Source: Thiomonas delicata
Lineage (GTDB): Bacteria > Pseudomonadota > Gammaproteobacteria > Burkholderiales > Burkholderiaceae_C
Assembly (NCBI RefSeq): GCF_900088825.1
Contig: NZ_LT592171.1
Coordinates: forward strand, 1,345,131-1,409,130
Direction: 5' to 3'
DNA: 64,000 bases
Shown piece by piece: positions 36,337 through 46,568 of this stretch. The stretch's first letter is position 1; every line of letters starts with the position of its first letter. The notes under the pieces are model-generated. The model was not told the origin of the DNA. It saw only the letters and a program-made list of their open reading frames with translations, and searched no databases. A program made the position numbers and the translations under genes.

Positions 36337-37125
36337 TCAGACAAAACGCAGTCCAGTCGAGCCCATGCCCTGCACGCGCAGGCTCACGCAATCGCCGGCT
36401 TTCACAGCCACGGCTTCGGTGATGCCGCCGGAGAGGATGAGGCTGCCGGCGGGAATGGATGCGCCGCGTGCGGCGAGGTGATTGGCTAGTGCTGCGACAG
36501 CCGCCGCAGGGTGACCGAGTACTGCAGCGCCTGCACCGAAGGCCGTAGGTTCTCCGTTTTTCTCCAGCACCACGCCGACGGTGCGCAAGTCCAGGCCCTG
36601 CACCGCCATCGGCTGGCCCCCGACGACGAAGCGCGCTGCGGAGGTGTTGTCGGCGATGACGCTCTTGAGGTCGAACTTGAAGTCGCGGTAGCGGCTGTCG
36701 ATGACCTCGATGCCTGGAATGACAAAGTCGGTGGCGGCAAGCACCGCGCCGATATGGCAGCCCGGACCCTTGAGTTCCGCCTTAGTGACAAAGGCGATTT
36801 CGGGCTCGACTTTGGGATGAATCAGCTCAGCCATCTTGCATGTGCCGCCGTCGGGCAGTCCGAAACTGTCGACCAGATAGCCGAACACTGGGGTGTCCAC
36901 ACCCATTTGGCGCATCTTGGCGTGCGAGGTCAACCCAGCCTTGTACCCCACCAACCGCGTACCGCGCTGCTGGTGCAGGCTGCGCAGATGGTCCTGGATG
37001 GCATAGGCGTCGTCCCAATCCATCTCAGGATGCGCGTCGGTGACTTTCACCGTGTCGCGCGCCTGCTGCGCGCAGTCATCCAGCAACTGCGCGAGTTGCT
37101 GGATGGTGGCTGCAGCCAGCTTCAT
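36337..37125 (-). CDS. dmpH: 4-oxalocrotonate decarboxylase DmpH
   Basis: A 262-residue enzyme of the hydratase/decarboxylase (FAH-like) superfamily, which turns 2-oxo-3-hexenedioate into 2-oxopent-4-enoate. Features: [43 protein letters not shown] with the metal-binding Glu residues, and [15 protein letters not shown]. Start ATG 37125 overlaps the dmpG stop (ATGA). It forms a complex with DmpE in known pathways. Confidence 0.94.
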   Translation of the reverse strand: MKLAAATIQQLAQLLDDCAQQARDTVKVTDAHPEMDWDDAYAIQDHLRSLHQQRGTRLVGYKAGLTSHAKMRQMGVDTPVFGYLVDSFGLPDGGTCKMAELIHPKVEPEIAFVTKAELKGPGCHIGAVLAATDFVIPGIEVIDSRYRDFKFDLKSVIADNTSAARFVVGGQPMAVQGLDLRTVGVVLEKNGEPTAFGAGAAVLGHPAAAVAALANHLAARGASIPAGSLILSGGITEAVAVKAGDCVSLRVQGMGSTGLRFV

Positions 37126-38180
37126 GCGGCCACCTTCGGCGTGGCGTTTTGTGCCACCTGCTGGCGCTGCTTGGCCAAGGTCAGCGCGGTATCCTCGATC
37201 ATGTCTTCCTGACCGCCGACCATGCCGCGGCGACCGAGTTCGACGAGGATGTCGCGTGCCGGCACGCCGTATTTCTTCTCCGCACGCTTGGCAAACAGCA
37301 GGAAGGAGCCGTACACGCCGGCGTAGCCCAGGGTGAGGGAGTCGCGGTCGATGCGGATCGGGAAGTCCATCATCGGCACGACAAGGTCTTCGGCCACGTC
37401 CTGGATCTTCCACACGTCCACTCCCGTTTCGATGCCCATGCGGTCGCACACGGCGATCAACACCTCCATCGGCGTGTTGCCGGCGCCAGCTCCCAGACCG
37501 GCTGAGGCAGCGTCGATGCGGTTGGCGCCGCACTCCACGGCGGCCAGAGAATTGGCCACACCCATCGCCAGGTTGTGGTGACCGTGGAATCCAAGCTCGG
37601 TCTCGGGCTGGAGCGCCTGACGCACGGCGCTGATGCGGGCTTTGACGTCGTCGGGCAGCATGTAGCCGGCCGAGTCGGTGATGTAGATGCAATTGGCGCC
37701 ATAGCCCTCCATCAGCTTGGCCTGTTTGACCAGGCCTTCGGGGCTGTTCCTATGGCTCATCATCAGAAAGCCCACGGTGTCCATCTCGAGCTTGCGCGCC
37801 AGGGTGATGTGCTGCTCGGACACGTCGGCCTCGGTGCAGTGTGTGGCCACGCGGATGGTGCGGACACCCAAGTCGTGCGCCATCTTGAGATGGTCGACGG
37901 TGCCGATGCCGGGCAGCAGCAGCGCGGAGACCTTGGCGTGCTTGAGCAGGGGAATAACGGCGCCCAGGTATTCCTCGTCGCTGTGGGCGGGAAAGCCGTA
38001 GTTGACCGAGGAGCCGCCCAAGCCGTCGCCGTGGGTGACTTCGATCAGCGGCACCCCGGCTTCATCCAGTCCCTTGGCGATGGAGCGCATCTGCTTCAGG
38101 GTCATCTGGTGGCGCTTGGGGTGCATGCCGTCGCGCAGGGTCATGTCGTGGACGGTGATTTTTTTGCCTTTCAGACTCAT
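37122..38180 (-). CDS. dmpG: 4-hydroxy-2-oxovalerate aldolase DmpG
   Basis: A 352-residue class II aldolase that splits 4-hydroxy-2-oxovalerate into pyruvate and acetaldehyde. Visible: [20 protein letters not shown] (metal-binding Asp, catalytic region), [11 protein letters not shown] with the two metal-ligand His, and the C-terminal DmpG domain ([18 protein letters not shown]). It channels acetaldehyde directly to DmpF, encoded just upstream. Confidence 0.96.
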   Translation of the reverse strand: MSLKGKKITVHDMTLRDGMHPKRHQMTLKQMRSIAKGLDEAGVPLIEVTHGDGLGGSSVNYGFPAHSDEEYLGAVIPLLKHAKVSALLLPGIGTVDHLKMAHDLGVRTIRVATHCTEADVSEQHITLARKLEMDTVGFLMMSHRNSPEGLVKQAKLMEGYGANCIYITDSAGYMLPDDVKARISAVRQALQPETELGFHGHHNLAMGVANSLAAVECGANRIDAASAGLGAGAGNTPMEVLIAVCDRMGIETGVDVWKIQDVAEDLVVPMMDFPIRIDRDSLTLGYAGVYGSFLLFAKRAEKKYGVPARDILVELGRRGMVGGQEDMIEDTALTLAKQRQQVAQNATPKVAA

Positions 38181-38217
38181 GGCGTTTCCTTTGTGCGGTG
38201 TCTTGAACGCAAGGCGC

Positions 38218-39141
38218 TCAAGCGGCTACGGGTTCGATGGGTGTGAGGTTGAGCTTGCCGGCGAGGATTTCCTCGGCGAACATCTCGGCAGTGCGCGCCG
38301 CTGCCGCAGTCATGATGTCGAGGTTGCCGGCGTACTTGGGCAGGTAATCGCCCAGGCCTTCGACTTCGAGATAGACCGAGACGCGGTTGCCGTCGAACAC
38401 CGGGCCGTTGACGATGCGATAGCCCGGGACATACTTTTGCACTTCCTGGACCATGGCGTGGATGGACGCGGTGATCTTGGCCTGGTCGGGTTCGGTCGCG
38501 GCGAGGCAATGCACGGTGTCGCGCATGATCAATGGCGGATCGGCCGGGTTGATGATGATGATGGCCTTGCCCTGCTTGGCGCCACCGACCTTGGCCACGG
38601 CGGCTGATGTGGTGCGGGTGAACTCGTCGATGTTCTTGCGCGTGCCGGGGCCGGCCGACTTGCTGGAGACGGTGGCGACGATTTCGGCGTAGTCCACAGG
38701 CTGCACCCGGCTGACGGCGTAGACCATGGGGATGGTGGCTTGCCCGCCGCAGGTGACCATATTGACGTTCATCTCGCGCTTGCCGATGTGCTCTTTCAAG
38801 TTCACTGGGGGCACACAATATGGGCCGATGGCCGCGGGCGTGAGGTCGATCATCATCACACCCAAAGCTGTGAGCTTGTCGGAGTTGGCCTTGTGCACAT
38901 AGGCGCTGGTGGCGTCGAAGGCGATCTGAATGTTGTCGGCCTTGACGTGGGACAGCAGCCCGTCAACGCCCTCTGCAGTGGTCTTGATTCCGAGCTCGCG
39001 AGCTTTTTTGAGTCCGTCCGAGGCGGGATCAATGCCCACCATCCACACGGGCTCGAGCACGGGGCTGCGCATGAGCTTGGCCAGCAGGTCGGTGCCGATG
39101 TTGCCGGGGCCGATGAGAGCACAACGGATTTTCTTGGTCAT
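38218..39141 (-). CDS. dmpF: Acetaldehyde dehydrogenase (acylating) DmpF
   Basis: A 307-residue NAD-dependent enzyme making acetyl-CoA from acetaldehyde. The Rossmann turn is [15 protein letters not shown], and the catalytic Cys131 lies in [14 protein letters not shown]. Length and motifs match DmpF. ATG 39141 follows AAGGAAACTTCC. It forms the DmpFG channelling complex. Confidence 0.96.
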   Translation of the reverse strand: MTKKIRCALIGPGNIGTDLLAKLMRSPVLEPVWMVGIDPASDGLKKARELGIKTTAEGVDGLLSHVKADNIQIAFDATSAYVHKANSDKLTALGVMMIDLTPAAIGPYCVPPVNLKEHIGKREMNVNMVTCGGQATIPMVYAVSRVQPVDYAEIVATVSSKSAGPGTRKNIDEFTRTTSAAVAKVGGAKQGKAIIIINPADPPLIMRDTVHCLAATEPDQAKITASIHAMVQEVQKYVPGYRIVNGPVFDGNRVSVYLEVEGLGDYLPKYAGNLDIMTAAAARTAEMFAEEILAGKLNLTPIEPVAA

Positions 39142-39189
39142 GGAAGTTTCCTTGGTTTCAATAAATCGGTAGATGGTGGATCGTCGTAC

Positions 39190-39987
39190 TCAACCCATGC
39201 AGCGCACGACGCCGCCTTCGGCGCGAACGGCGGCGCCATTGATCGCAGCAGCCTGCGGGCTGCAAACGAAGGCCACCACGGCGGCCACTTCAGCCGGGTC
39301 GATCAGACGTTTGAGAATGGAAGTGGGACGCGCCGATTCGAAAAAATGCTGCACGAACTGCTCGGGGCTTTGCCCCTGCTCCGCAGCGAGCTTGGCAAAA
39401 AACGCTTGCACACCCTCGGTCCGGGTCGGGCCGGGCAGCACGCTGTTGACCGTAACGCTGGTGCCGGTAGTGGTTTCGGCCATGCCACGCGCGATGGAAA
39501 GTTGCGCGGTCTTGCTCATGCCGTAGTGCACCATCTCGGCGGGTGGGCACAGGCCCGATTCGCTGGAGATGAACACGATGCGCCCCCAGTCCGCCGCCTT
39601 CATGCGGGGCAGGTAATGGCGCGACAGCCGCACACCGCTCATGACGTTGACTTCGAAAAAACGCAGCCAGTCTTCGTCCGGGATGACCTCGAAAGGCTTG
39701 GGCTCGAAGATGCCGAGGTTGTTGACCAGGATGTCCACGTCCGGGTGCGCGGTCAGCAGGGCGGCACATCCTTGCGCATCGCCGAGATCGACTGCGAAGG
39801 GAAGCAATGGCGCATCCGCGCCGAGCTCGGCGCGCAAACTTGCGACTGCTGCCTGGGTGGTGTCGGTGCTGCGGCCATTGACCACGACCCGCGCGCCCTC
39901 CGCCGCAAGCGTGCGGGCGATGGCGTAGCCGATGCCGGCGCTGGATCCGGTCACCAGGGCTTTTTTGCCGGAGAGCTGCAAGTCCAT
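39190..39987 (-). CDS. SDR oxidoreductase inside the meta-pathway operon
   Basis: A 265-residue classical short-chain dehydrogenase: VTGSSAGIGYAIA cofactor motif, NNLGIFEPKPF, catalytic Ser in FISSESG, and the YGMSK catalytic pair. It lies between dmpE (15 nt) and dmpF (48 nt) and so is clearly part of the operon, but it is not part of the minimal dmp pathway. It might act on an alcohol or diol side product from alkylated substrates. The substrate cannot be told from the sequence. Confidence 0.88.
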   Translation of the reverse strand: MDLQLSGKKALVTGSSAGIGYAIARTLAAEGARVVVNGRSTDTTQAAVASLRAELGADAPLLPFAVDLGDAQGCAALLTAHPDVDILVNNLGIFEPKPFEVIPDEDWLRFFEVNVMSGVRLSRHYLPRMKAADWGRIVFISSESGLCPPAEMVHYGMSKTAQLSIARGMAETTTGTSVTVNSVLPGPTRTEGVQAFFAKLAAEQGQSPEQFVQHFFESARPTSILKRLIDPAEVAAVVAFVCSPQAAAINGAAVRAEGGVVRCMG

Positions 39988-40002
39988 GGCCGTTCCAGAT
40001 CA

Positions 40003-40785
40003 TCAGGCAAAGCGCACGGAACAACTGCCGATGCCGCCAATGGACACGCGGAAGTTGTCGCCAGGCTTGACCACGGCCATGGCGGCCAAAGCCCCGGAGA
40101 GAATCACCTCGCCAGCCTTCAGTGGAATGCCCAGGCGCCCGAGGGTGTTGGCCAGCCAGGCGACGGCGTTGACCGGGGAACCCAAGGCCGCTGCTCCCGC
40201 GCCGGTGCCGATGATTTCACCGTTTTTCTCCAGCACCATGCCACAGGTGGACAGATCGACCGCGCGCGCGCTCACGGCTCGGTCGCCGAGTACGAACACC
40301 CCGCAGGAGGCGTTGTCGGCCACGGTGTCCTGGATCTTGATTTTCCAGTCGCGGATGCGCGAATCGACGATCTCGAAACACGGCATCACGCATTCGGTGG
40401 CAGCCAGCACTTCGGCGTTGGTGATGCCAGGGCCGATCAGATCTTTCTTGAGGATGAAGGCAATCTCGCCTTCGGCCTTGGGTTGAATCAAGGTGTCTAG
40501 GGCAATCGTCTGGCCTTCGCCGTAGACCATGCCGGAGAGCAGGTAGCCGAAGTCGGGCTGGTAAACGCCCAGCATGTCCATCACAGCTTTGGAGGTCACG
40601 CCAATTTTTTTGCCGACGACAGTTTCTCCGGCATCCAGGCGACGACCGACCACACGTTGCTGCACACGATAGGCATCCTCGATGGTCATGTCGGGGCAGC
40701 GGTCGGTCAGGGGCTCGAGCGTGTTGCGTGCGTTGAGCGCGCTGTACAACTCGTCGCCGAGAGTGATCATCAGTTCGGGGGTCAT
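40003..40785 (-). CDS. dmpE: 2-oxopent-4-enoate hydratase DmpE
   Basis: A 260-residue hydratase that makes 4-hydroxy-2-oxovalerate. It is a homologue of DmpH with the same motifs: VVGKKIGVTSKAVMDMLGV, PDFGYLLSGMVY, QPKAEGEIAFILKKDL, LKAGEVILSGALAAM. Start ATG 40785 gives MTPELMITLGDELYSALNAR. Separate dmpE and dmpH genes confirm both branches of the pathway. Confidence 0.93.
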   Translation of the reverse strand: MTPELMITLGDELYSALNARNTLEPLTDRCPDMTIEDAYRVQQRVVGRRLDAGETVVGKKIGVTSKAVMDMLGVYQPDFGYLLSGMVYGEGQTIALDTLIQPKAEGEIAFILKKDLIGPGITNAEVLAATECVMPCFEIVDSRIRDWKIKIQDTVADNASCGVFVLGDRAVSARAVDLSTCGMVLEKNGEIIGTGAGAAALGSPVNAVAWLANTLGRLGIPLKAGEVILSGALAAMAVVKPGDNFRVSIGGIGSCSVRFA

Positions 40786-40804
40786 GGACAGATTGGCTGT
40801 GTTG

Positions 40805-41674
40805 TCAAGCGAGCGGCTGGGGTTCGTCCTGGCCGGCCTCGGAGAGGAAGTTGCGAACGCACTGGGCAAACCGGCCTGCATGCTCGATCTGCGTCCAGTG
40901 CCCGCATTGGCCGAACACGTGCAGTTGCGCACGAGTAATCCAGTTCGCCAGCACGAGCGAGTTGGACAGCGGGATGACCTGGTCCTCACGGCCGTGGATC
41001 ACCAGGGTCTGGTGCGGCACAAGGCGGATGTCTTCCTCCTTGCTCGCCATGGCGTCCACCCAGCGCTGACGCGGGGCGGGGAACATGGCGGCGAACGACT
41101 CCTGAAAGCCGGGTCGGATGCTGGCCTCATAGCGCAGCTTGGCCAGTTCGTCGGTGACCAGCTTGCGGTCGTAGGCGAAGATGTCCAGCAGCTTGCGCAT
41201 GTTCTCCAGCGACGGGGAGTAACCCCATACGGCATCCAGCCCTGGCGTGATGGGGAACTCCACGCCCACACTGCCCATGAGCACCAGCCGGCGTACGCGT
41301 TGCGGATGGCGGATGGCCAGTGCCAGCGCCAGCGCGCCACCGAAGGAGTTGCCGATAAGATCGGCTTGCTCGATGTGCAAGGCATCGAGCAGCCCGATGG
41401 CCTGGGCTACCCAGGTGTCCATGTCATAGCGCTGGCCGGCAGGGCGGTCGGTGTAGCCAAAGCCCACCATGTCGGGGGCGACGATCCGCGCCTGTTTGGC
41501 TAGCTCAGGCATGATCAGGCGCCAGTTCGCCCATGCCGAAACACCGGGGCCTGAGCCGTGGATCAACAGCACCGGAAAGCCCTGCCCCAAGTCGTGGTAA
41601 TTGGTACGGATGCCTCCCGCAATGATTGTGTGGGCAATCTCGGGGTTGCCGGTAGGATTTTGTGGAGCATTCAT
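40805..41674 (-). CDS. dmpD: 2-hydroxymuconic semialdehyde hydrolase DmpD
   Basis: A 289-residue alpha/beta hydrolase that cleaves the ring-fission product carbon-carbon bond; this hydrolytic branch is the one used for methylcatechols. Oxyanion: LLIHGSGPGVSAWANW. Nucleophile: IGNSFGGALALA. Asp: VIHGREDQVIP. His: GQCGHWTQIE. Start taken at ATG 41674; an in-frame TTG 18 nt upstream is less likely. Confidence 0.94.
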   Translation of the reverse strand: MNAPQNPTGNPEIAHTIIAGGIRTNYHDLGQGFPVLLIHGSGPGVSAWANWRLIMPELAKQARIVAPDMVGFGYTDRPAGQRYDMDTWVAQAIGLLDALHIEQADLIGNSFGGALALALAIRHPQRVRRLVLMGSVGVEFPITPGLDAVWGYSPSLENMRKLLDIFAYDRKLVTDELAKLRYEASIRPGFQESFAAMFPAPRQRWVDAMASKEEDIRLVPHQTLVIHGREDQVIPLSNSLVLANWITRAQLHVFGQCGHWTQIEHAGRFAQCVRNFLSEAGQDEPQPLA

Positions 41675-41692
41675 GGCAGGCTTTCGGGTCAA

Positions 41693-43204
41693 TCACAGCT
41701 TGACGCAGACGTTCTTGAGTTCGGTGTAGAAATCCAGCGAATGCACCCCGCCCTCGCGGCCGATGCCCGACTGCTTGGCCCCGCCGAACGAGGTGCGCAA
41801 ATCGCGCAGGAACCAGGAATTCACCCAGGCGATGCCCACGTCGATGGCGGCTGCCACGCGATGGGCGCGGGAGAGGTTGGTGGTCCAGATCGCGGTGGCC
41901 AGGCCGTAGTCGTTGTCATTGGCACGGCGGATGACTTCCTCTTCGGTGTCGAAAGGCATGACCAGGGCGCAAGGGCCGAAGATTTCTTCGCGGGCGATGA
42001 CCGAGTCGTCACCCAGACCCGTCCAGATCGTCGGCTGGACCCAGGCTCCATTCTTGAGGTCGCCAGGCATGTCGGGAATGCCGCCGCCGGTCACAATTGT
42101 TGCCCCCAGTTCTTTTGCTTTCTTGTAGTAAGAAAGAACCTTGTCACGGTGCTCCTGGCTGATGAGCGGACCCATGCTGGTGGCTGGGTCTTCCGGTCGT
42201 CCGAGCTGCATGGTCTCGGCGCCTTTTTTGAGCGCGGCGACGAAGCGGTCGAAAAGGGGACGCTCGACATACACCCGCTCGGTGCCCAGGCAGACCTGCC
42301 CGCAATTGGCGAAGCACGAGCGCAAGGTGCCTTCGATCGCGGCGTTGAAATCGCAATCGGCGAACACGATGGCGGCGTTCTTGCCGCCCATCTCCAAGCT
42401 GACCGGGCGGGCACCGTCGGCGGCGGCCTTCATGATGGCGGCACCCGTTCGGGTTTCCCCGGTGAAGGTGATGGCGTTGACGCCGCGGTGGGTGGTGAGG
42501 AACTCGCCGGTGGAATTGGGCCCGAAGCCATGCACCACGTTGTACACACCGGGTGGCACGCCTGCGGCGTTCACCACCTCGCCGAGGAGTGCCGCGGTTT
42601 GCGGCGTTTCTTCCGAGGGCTTGACCACCACGGTATTGCCGCAGGCCAGTGCCGGGCCGACCTTCCAGGTCATGAGCAGCAGGGGCAGATTCCACGGACA
42701 GATCACGCCGACCACGCCGACCGGGCGGCGCATGGCGTAGTTGATGGCACCCGTCCCATCCGGGGTGGGCATCTCGAAGAACTCGGTGGGCACGTTCTTC
42801 ACCACATCGGCGAAGATCTTGAAATTGGCCGCACCGCGGGGAATGTCCACATGCCGCGCCAGGCTCATGGGCTTGCCGGTGTCTTCGACCTCGGCTGCGA
42901 GAAAGTCGTCGAAGCGGCGGGTGATGCCGTCAGCGACGGCGTACAGCAGGTCAACCCGCTGTGCAATGGTCATGCGGCCCCAAGGGCCATGGAGCGCGGC
43001 GTGCGCAGCGACGACGGCGGCGTCGACTTCAGCCCGACTGGCCTCAGCCACGCGGGCGATGACGGCGTTGTTCTGCGGGGACCGCTTGTCGAACCATTGC
43101 TGGCCAGCGACATACTGCCCGTTGATGAAATTCTTGATCTGTTTGACGGCAGTTGCAGAACTGCTCGCTGCTTGCGCAGACGCCTGGGGTTCCGTGATCA
43201 GCAT
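41693..43204 (-). CDS. dmpC: 2-hydroxymuconic semialdehyde dehydrogenase DmpC
   Basis: A 503-residue aldehyde dehydrogenase starting the oxalocrotonate branch. Visible: PWNLPLLLMTWKVGPALACG, VVKPSEETPQTA, ITFTGETRTGAAI, the general base Glu in LEMGGKN and the catalytic Cys in NCGQVCLGTE, then EEIFGPCALVMPF. The slightly extended N-terminus (EPQASAQAASSS) is not conserved. Same strand and spacing as the rest of the operon. Confidence 0.95.
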   Translation of the reverse strand: MLITEPQASAQAASSSATAVKQIKNFINGQYVAGQQWFDKRSPQNNAVIARVAEASRAEVDAAVVAAHAALHGPWGRMTIAQRVDLLYAVADGITRRFDDFLAAEVEDTGKPMSLARHVDIPRGAANFKIFADVVKNVPTEFFEMPTPDGTGAINYAMRRPVGVVGVICPWNLPLLLMTWKVGPALACGNTVVVKPSEETPQTAALLGEVVNAAGVPPGVYNVVHGFGPNSTGEFLTTHRGVNAITFTGETRTGAAIMKAAADGARPVSLEMGGKNAAIVFADCDFNAAIEGTLRSCFANCGQVCLGTERVYVERPLFDRFVAALKKGAETMQLGRPEDPATSMGPLISQEHRDKVLSYYKKAKELGATIVTGGGIPDMPGDLKNGAWVQPTIWTGLGDDSVIAREEIFGPCALVMPFDTEEEVIRRANDNDYGLATAIWTTNLSRAHRVAAAIDVGIAWVNSWFLRDLRTSFGGAKQSGIGREGGVHSLDFYTELKNVCVKL

Positions 43205-43278
43205 GATGGAGTCGTGACCGTTGTTGCGTGCGTTGTGTGCGGCGTGTGGGATTCAAGGGCAATGGTGTTTCCGGCGGT

Positions 43279-43728
43279 TCAGGTCCGTTTCAGGCGGAGC
43301 GCCTGCAACCCGGCCTGGGCACATTGCTCGTCCTGTTCTTCACTGCCGCCGGAAACACCGATGCCGCCGATGCGGTGGCCAGCTTCGACGATGGGCAGGC
43401 CACCACCGAAGGCGATGAAGCGGGGCCGTAGCACCATGCCTTGGCGCACCGCTTCGGAATGACTCAGCAAGGCTTCGCTCCAGCGGCTCGTGGGCAGACC
43501 GAAGCTCGCTGCCGTGTAGGCTTTGTCGATCGCGATGTCGATGGAATGCAGCGGGGCTCCCGGCATGCGCAAAAACGCCGCCAGATTCCCTGCTGCATCG
43601 ACCACCGCGATGTTTACGCGCACACCGAGGCCCTGCGCGTTCTTCGCGGCGGCCTCGACAGCTTGACTGGCCGCCGGCCAGTCAATAAGACGGGCTTCGA
43701 CGCTGTGCGGTGAACGAGTCTGATCCAT
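43279..43728 (-). CDS. GlcG/HbpS-family protein (DUF336)
   Basis: A 149-residue protein from ATG 43728 behind AGGAGACGAT. It shows the GlcG/HbpS fold: VRVNIAVVDAAGNLAAFLRM, SIDIAIDKAYTAASFGLPTS, FIAFGGGLPIVEAGHRIGGI and GVSGGSEEQDEQCAQAG. Members bind haem or cobalamin or act as small accessory proteins, and genes of this family recur between dmpB and dmpC in meta-cleavage operons. The exact role is unclear; protecting or reactivating the dioxygenase is one possibility. Confidence 0.85.
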   Translation of the reverse strand: MDQTRSPHSVEARLIDWPAASQAVEAAAKNAQGLGVRVNIAVVDAAGNLAAFLRMPGAPLHSIDIAIDKAYTAASFGLPTSRWSEALLSHSEAVRQGMVLRPRFIAFGGGLPIVEAGHRIGGIGVSGGSEEQDEQCAQAGLQALRLKRT

Positions 43729-43749
43729 ATCGTCTCCTGGTCTCGGCAA

Positions 43750-44694
43750 TCAGGTGTAGACCTCGGTGAACGATTGCACCAACTCCCCGGTGTGATAGAA
43801 GATTCCGCTGCCCAGATGATCTTCCGTCCATGTGGTGACCGGTCGATCCGGTTGGGCCAGATAACCCAAACCGGCGAAGGTTTCATTGCGATTGCCACTC
43901 GGATCGAAGAAATAAATCGTCTCGCCCCGTGTGATGCCATGCCGGGTCGGGGCCACGTCGATTTTGGTCTTGGTTTTGGCCATCACATCGGCTGATTTGA
44001 GGATGTCGTACCACGAGTCCAGGAAGAACGCGATGTGATGCAGCCCCATCTTCGGACCTCCAACGAATGCAATGTCATGCGGTGTCGATGTCCGAAACAT
44101 CCATGTCGCAGCTTGGATGCTTCCCCCCGGCCCGACCATGACCTGTTCGGCCAGATAAAAATCCAAGCATTCCTGCATGAACTTGGAGTTTTCCGCCACC
44201 TTGTTCACACCGGTTTCCGGATTGAGCTCGCACATCAGCAGACAGTGGTCCAGCCAGTGCGCACCGGCACCCTTGATGTCGTCGGGCCATGGGTCCGGAT
44301 TGGTCGTGCCGACATCGGTACCGACATACTCCTTCATCGCATACAGGCGCATTTCATGCCCGCTCGGCAGGTTGAACTGCAGCATGCGCCCGGTGGACGG
44401 CATGGAGCCTTCCGGCAGCATTCGGGTCTTGATGCCATAGGCTTCGATGCGTTTTTTCAGCGCATCAAGATCGGCATCGTGCTCGACCTTGTAGGCCACG
44501 TGGTTAAGGCCGGCTTGGTCGGAAGGGGTCAGCACCAGCGAATACTTGTCCCACTCGTCCCAGCACTTGAGGTACACGTTGCCGTGCTTGTCCTGCATCG
44601 TTGTTTTCATGCCCAGCACGTTTTCGTAGTGCTTGACCGCCGCTGCCATGTCCATCACCTTCAGGCTGGCATGGCCGATTCGCATTACACCCAT
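43750..44694 (-). CDS. dmpB: Catechol 2,3-dioxygenase DmpB
   Basis: A 314-residue extradiol dioxygenase that opens the ring of catechol or methylcatechol. Iron ligands by family comparison: His150 in HWLDHCLLM, His219/220 in [10 protein letters not shown], Glu271 in [10 protein letters not shown]. Further signature: [20 protein letters not shown]. Two repeated vicinal-oxygen-chelate modules are complete. ATG 44694 lies behind GAGGAG. Confidence 0.96.
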   Translation of the reverse strand: MGVMRIGHASLKVMDMAAAVKHYENVLGMKTTMQDKHGNVYLKCWDEWDKYSLVLTPSDQAGLNHVAYKVEHDADLDALKKRIEAYGIKTRMLPEGSMPSTGRMLQFNLPSGHEMRLYAMKEYVGTDVGTTNPDPWPDDIKGAGAHWLDHCLLMCELNPETGVNKVAENSKFMQECLDFYLAEQVMVGPGGSIQAATWMFRTSTPHDIAFVGGPKMGLHHIAFFLDSWYDILKSADVMAKTKTKIDVAPTRHGITRGETIYFFDPSGNRNETFAGLGYLAQPDRPVTTWTEDHLGSGIFYHTGELVQSFTEVYT

Positions 44695-44711
44695 GGTGGA
44701 TCTCCTCGTGT

Positions 44712-45068
44712 TTACTTCGTTGGAACTTGGCCCGTCTGGAAAACGAACCCCTTGAAAAAAGGCTTTTGCATCTTGCCGGCCACTTCGAGTTCAAGTTCGC
44801 ATTGGGGAGCCACCCGGCACGCAAGGCTGTATCCAGTCAACTCTTCGTCGGCAGTCACATGGGCTCGGCTGATAGGGCCCAGCTTCTGCACCTTTCCGCG
44901 AAGCAGACGAACCTTGCAGACGCCGCAACCACCATTCAGGCAGCCCACAGGTATGCCACGGCGCCCAAGCCGCGCCATACCTGCCAACAGCGACTCCTTC
45001 GACGAACAGGAGAATCGCTCGCCAGTCTGTCGGATCGTCACTTGGAACTCGCGGTCCATGCAGTTCAT
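44712..45068 (-). CDS. dmpQ: Chloroplast-type ferredoxin DmpQ (XylT-like)
   Basis: A 118-residue 2Fe-2S ferredoxin. Ligands: Cys43, Cys48, Cys51 in [10 protein letters not shown], and Cys84 in LACRV. XylT/DmpQ proteins re-reduce the active-site iron of catechol 2,3-dioxygenase after inactivation by 4-methylcatechol, which fits growth on toluene. It starts 2 nt after the dmpP stop and ends 17 nt before dmpB. Confidence 0.93.
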   Translation of the reverse strand: MNCMDREFQVTIRQTGERFSCSSKESLLAGMARLGRRGIPVGCLNGGCGVCKVRLLRGKVQKLGPISRAHVTADEELTGYSLACRVAPQCELELEVAGKMQKPFFKGFVFQTGQVPTK

Positions 45069-45070
45069 GG

Positions 45071-46135
45071 TCAGACCTTCTTGAACAAAGGACTGCGCAC
45101 CTGCTGCGCATCGGCAGCGGAGATGAACTTCTCGAAAAAAATATCGCGTTCGAACAGTCGGCCCTGCATCAAGGTCGTGATGCAAGCATCGATCATTGCG
45201 GGCGGACCGCACAGGTAGGCCTTGTGGCCGGAAAAATTGTTCGTGAAATGACTCTTGGCAGCTTCGTGAACGAAGCCTTGCACAACCGGATGATTGGCAT
45301 CCGCAGCGCTTTCCGATAGCGCCGGCACGTAGCTGAAATTCGGGTACCTTTCAGCAAGCTCAAGGAATTCGGCGTCGTAGTACAACTCATCAGTCGAGCG
45401 TTGGCCGTACACCAGCGTGATCGGCTGTGTGCAACCTTCCTGCAGCAAGTCGCGGATCATCGATCGGGGGCTGGATAAACCTGAGCCACCCGCCATGAAA
45501 ACCAGGGGCTGGTTGGCTGATTTGCGCACGAAAAACCGTCCATATGGACCGGCCAGTCTGATCCTGTCACCAACGGCGAGCTTCTCATGCAAATAAGCGG
45601 TTCCCTCTCCGCCAGGTACGCGCCGAATGTTGAGTTCGATCATGCCCGTGGCGGCAACATCGGCGGGGGAATTGGCAATGGAAAACGCGCGGTTTTGATG
45701 TAACCTTGGAATTTCGAGCTGAATGTATTGCCCAGCCTGAAAATGGATGGGCTGATTCAGCCGCAGATGCAAAGCCTTGATCGTGGGCGTGAGTTGCTCA
45801 ATCCTTACAACCTCTGCACTGAAATCCTTCACAGGAATGATCTCGGCGTCGGGCTCATCGTCGATGTCGGCTTCGATCACCGTGTCATCCAGCAAGGTCG
45901 CGCAGCAAGCCAGAGCTTTGCCTTCCTCCCGCTCGAAGTCCATCAACGCGAACGGATTGGCGTCACCCAGGTCCACTTCGCCATCGGCGATCTGCACCTT
46001 GCAGGTTCCGCACAAGCCATGGCAGCAGGCATGGGGCAGATAAAGGCCGTTGCGCAAGGCGGCGTCGAGCATGGTCTGCCCCTCGGCCACCTCAATGGTG
46101 ACACCCAGGGGTTCAATGGTGAGTTGATGGCTCAT
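45071..46135 (-). CDS. dmpP: Phenol hydroxylase reductase DmpP
   Basis: A 354-residue NADH reductase of phenol hydroxylase. N-terminal ferredoxin domain with Cys37, Cys42, Cys45 (ACCHGLCGTC) and Cys77; FAD motif NRAFSIANSP; NAD part VFMAGGSGLSSPRSM and AYLCGPPAMIDACI. Start at ATG 46135 (MSHQLTIEPLGVTIEVA); an ATG 9 nt upstream is possible. Full length for DmpP/PoxF. Confidence 0.95.
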   Translation of the reverse strand: MSHQLTIEPLGVTIEVAEGQTMLDAALRNGLYLPHACCHGLCGTCKVQIADGEVDLGDANPFALMDFEREEGKALACCATLLDDTVIEADIDDEPDAEIIPVKDFSAEVVRIEQLTPTIKALHLRLNQPIHFQAGQYIQLEIPRLHQNRAFSIANSPADVAATGMIELNIRRVPGGEGTAYLHEKLAVGDRIRLAGPYGRFFVRKSANQPLVFMAGGSGLSSPRSMIRDLLQEGCTQPITLVYGQRSTDELYYDAEFLELAERYPNFSYVPALSESAADANHPVVQGFVHEAAKSHFTNNFSGHKAYLCGPPAMIDACITTLMQGRLFERDIFFEKFISAADAQQVRSPLFKKV

Positions 46136-46193
46136 GGCGGTCATCGATGCGCCGCGACGGATTCATTCGCCCCGACTGACGATTGCTGGAGAG

Positions 46194-46550
46194 TCAACTG
46201 CAAGACCCATGGATCCCGGTCAGCCCGGGAGTGCGAAAGCGAATCACGTCTTTGTGCCCGAGCCCGTTGTCGGCCAAGCTCTTGGATGCGTCAGGCTTGA
46301 ACGGCTGGCCCGACTTGAACCACTCCACCTTGCTCCAGTCAATCTTGGCAAAGTCTGGGTGGTAGCTGTACACACCCGGTAGGACGTTTTTAATCAAGGC
46401 GCTGAACGGCATGTCGGGTGGAAGCGGCAAACAATGCGGCGCCGAGAACAGAAGGTGATCTTCCCATCCGATGTACAACAATGGTGCGGGGAACTTGCCC
46501 GCCGAGTCCTTCGGCGGAAAGCTATACGGTTTGAGAGCGACAACAGCCAT
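46194..46550 (-). CDS. dmpO: Phenol hydroxylase small subunit DmpO
   Basis: A 118-residue gamma subunit of the hydroxylase dimer: MAVVALKPYSFPPKDSAGKF, PAPLLYIGWEDHLLFSAPHC, FSALIKNVLPGVYSYHPDFA. These match DmpO/PoxE closely in size and order. ATG 46550 lies behind AGGAG. Confidence 0.94.
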   Translation of the reverse strand: MAVVALKPYSFPPKDSAGKFPAPLLYIGWEDHLLFSAPHCLPLPPDMPFSALIKNVLPGVYSYHPDFAKIDWSKVEWFKSGQPFKPDASKSLADNGLGHKDVIRFRTPGLTGIHGSCS

Positions 46551-46568
46551 GATCGAAATCTCCTGCCA

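Noticed and set aside
38740-40500. A 586-codon frame antisense to dmpF, the SDR and dmpE
   Set aside because: Spans three genuine genes on the other strand; Gly/His/Asp-rich composition typical of shadows.
41558-43462. A 634-codon frame antisense to dmpC and dmpD
   Set aside because: Same reason: intact dehydrogenase and hydrolase motifs lie on the minus strand.
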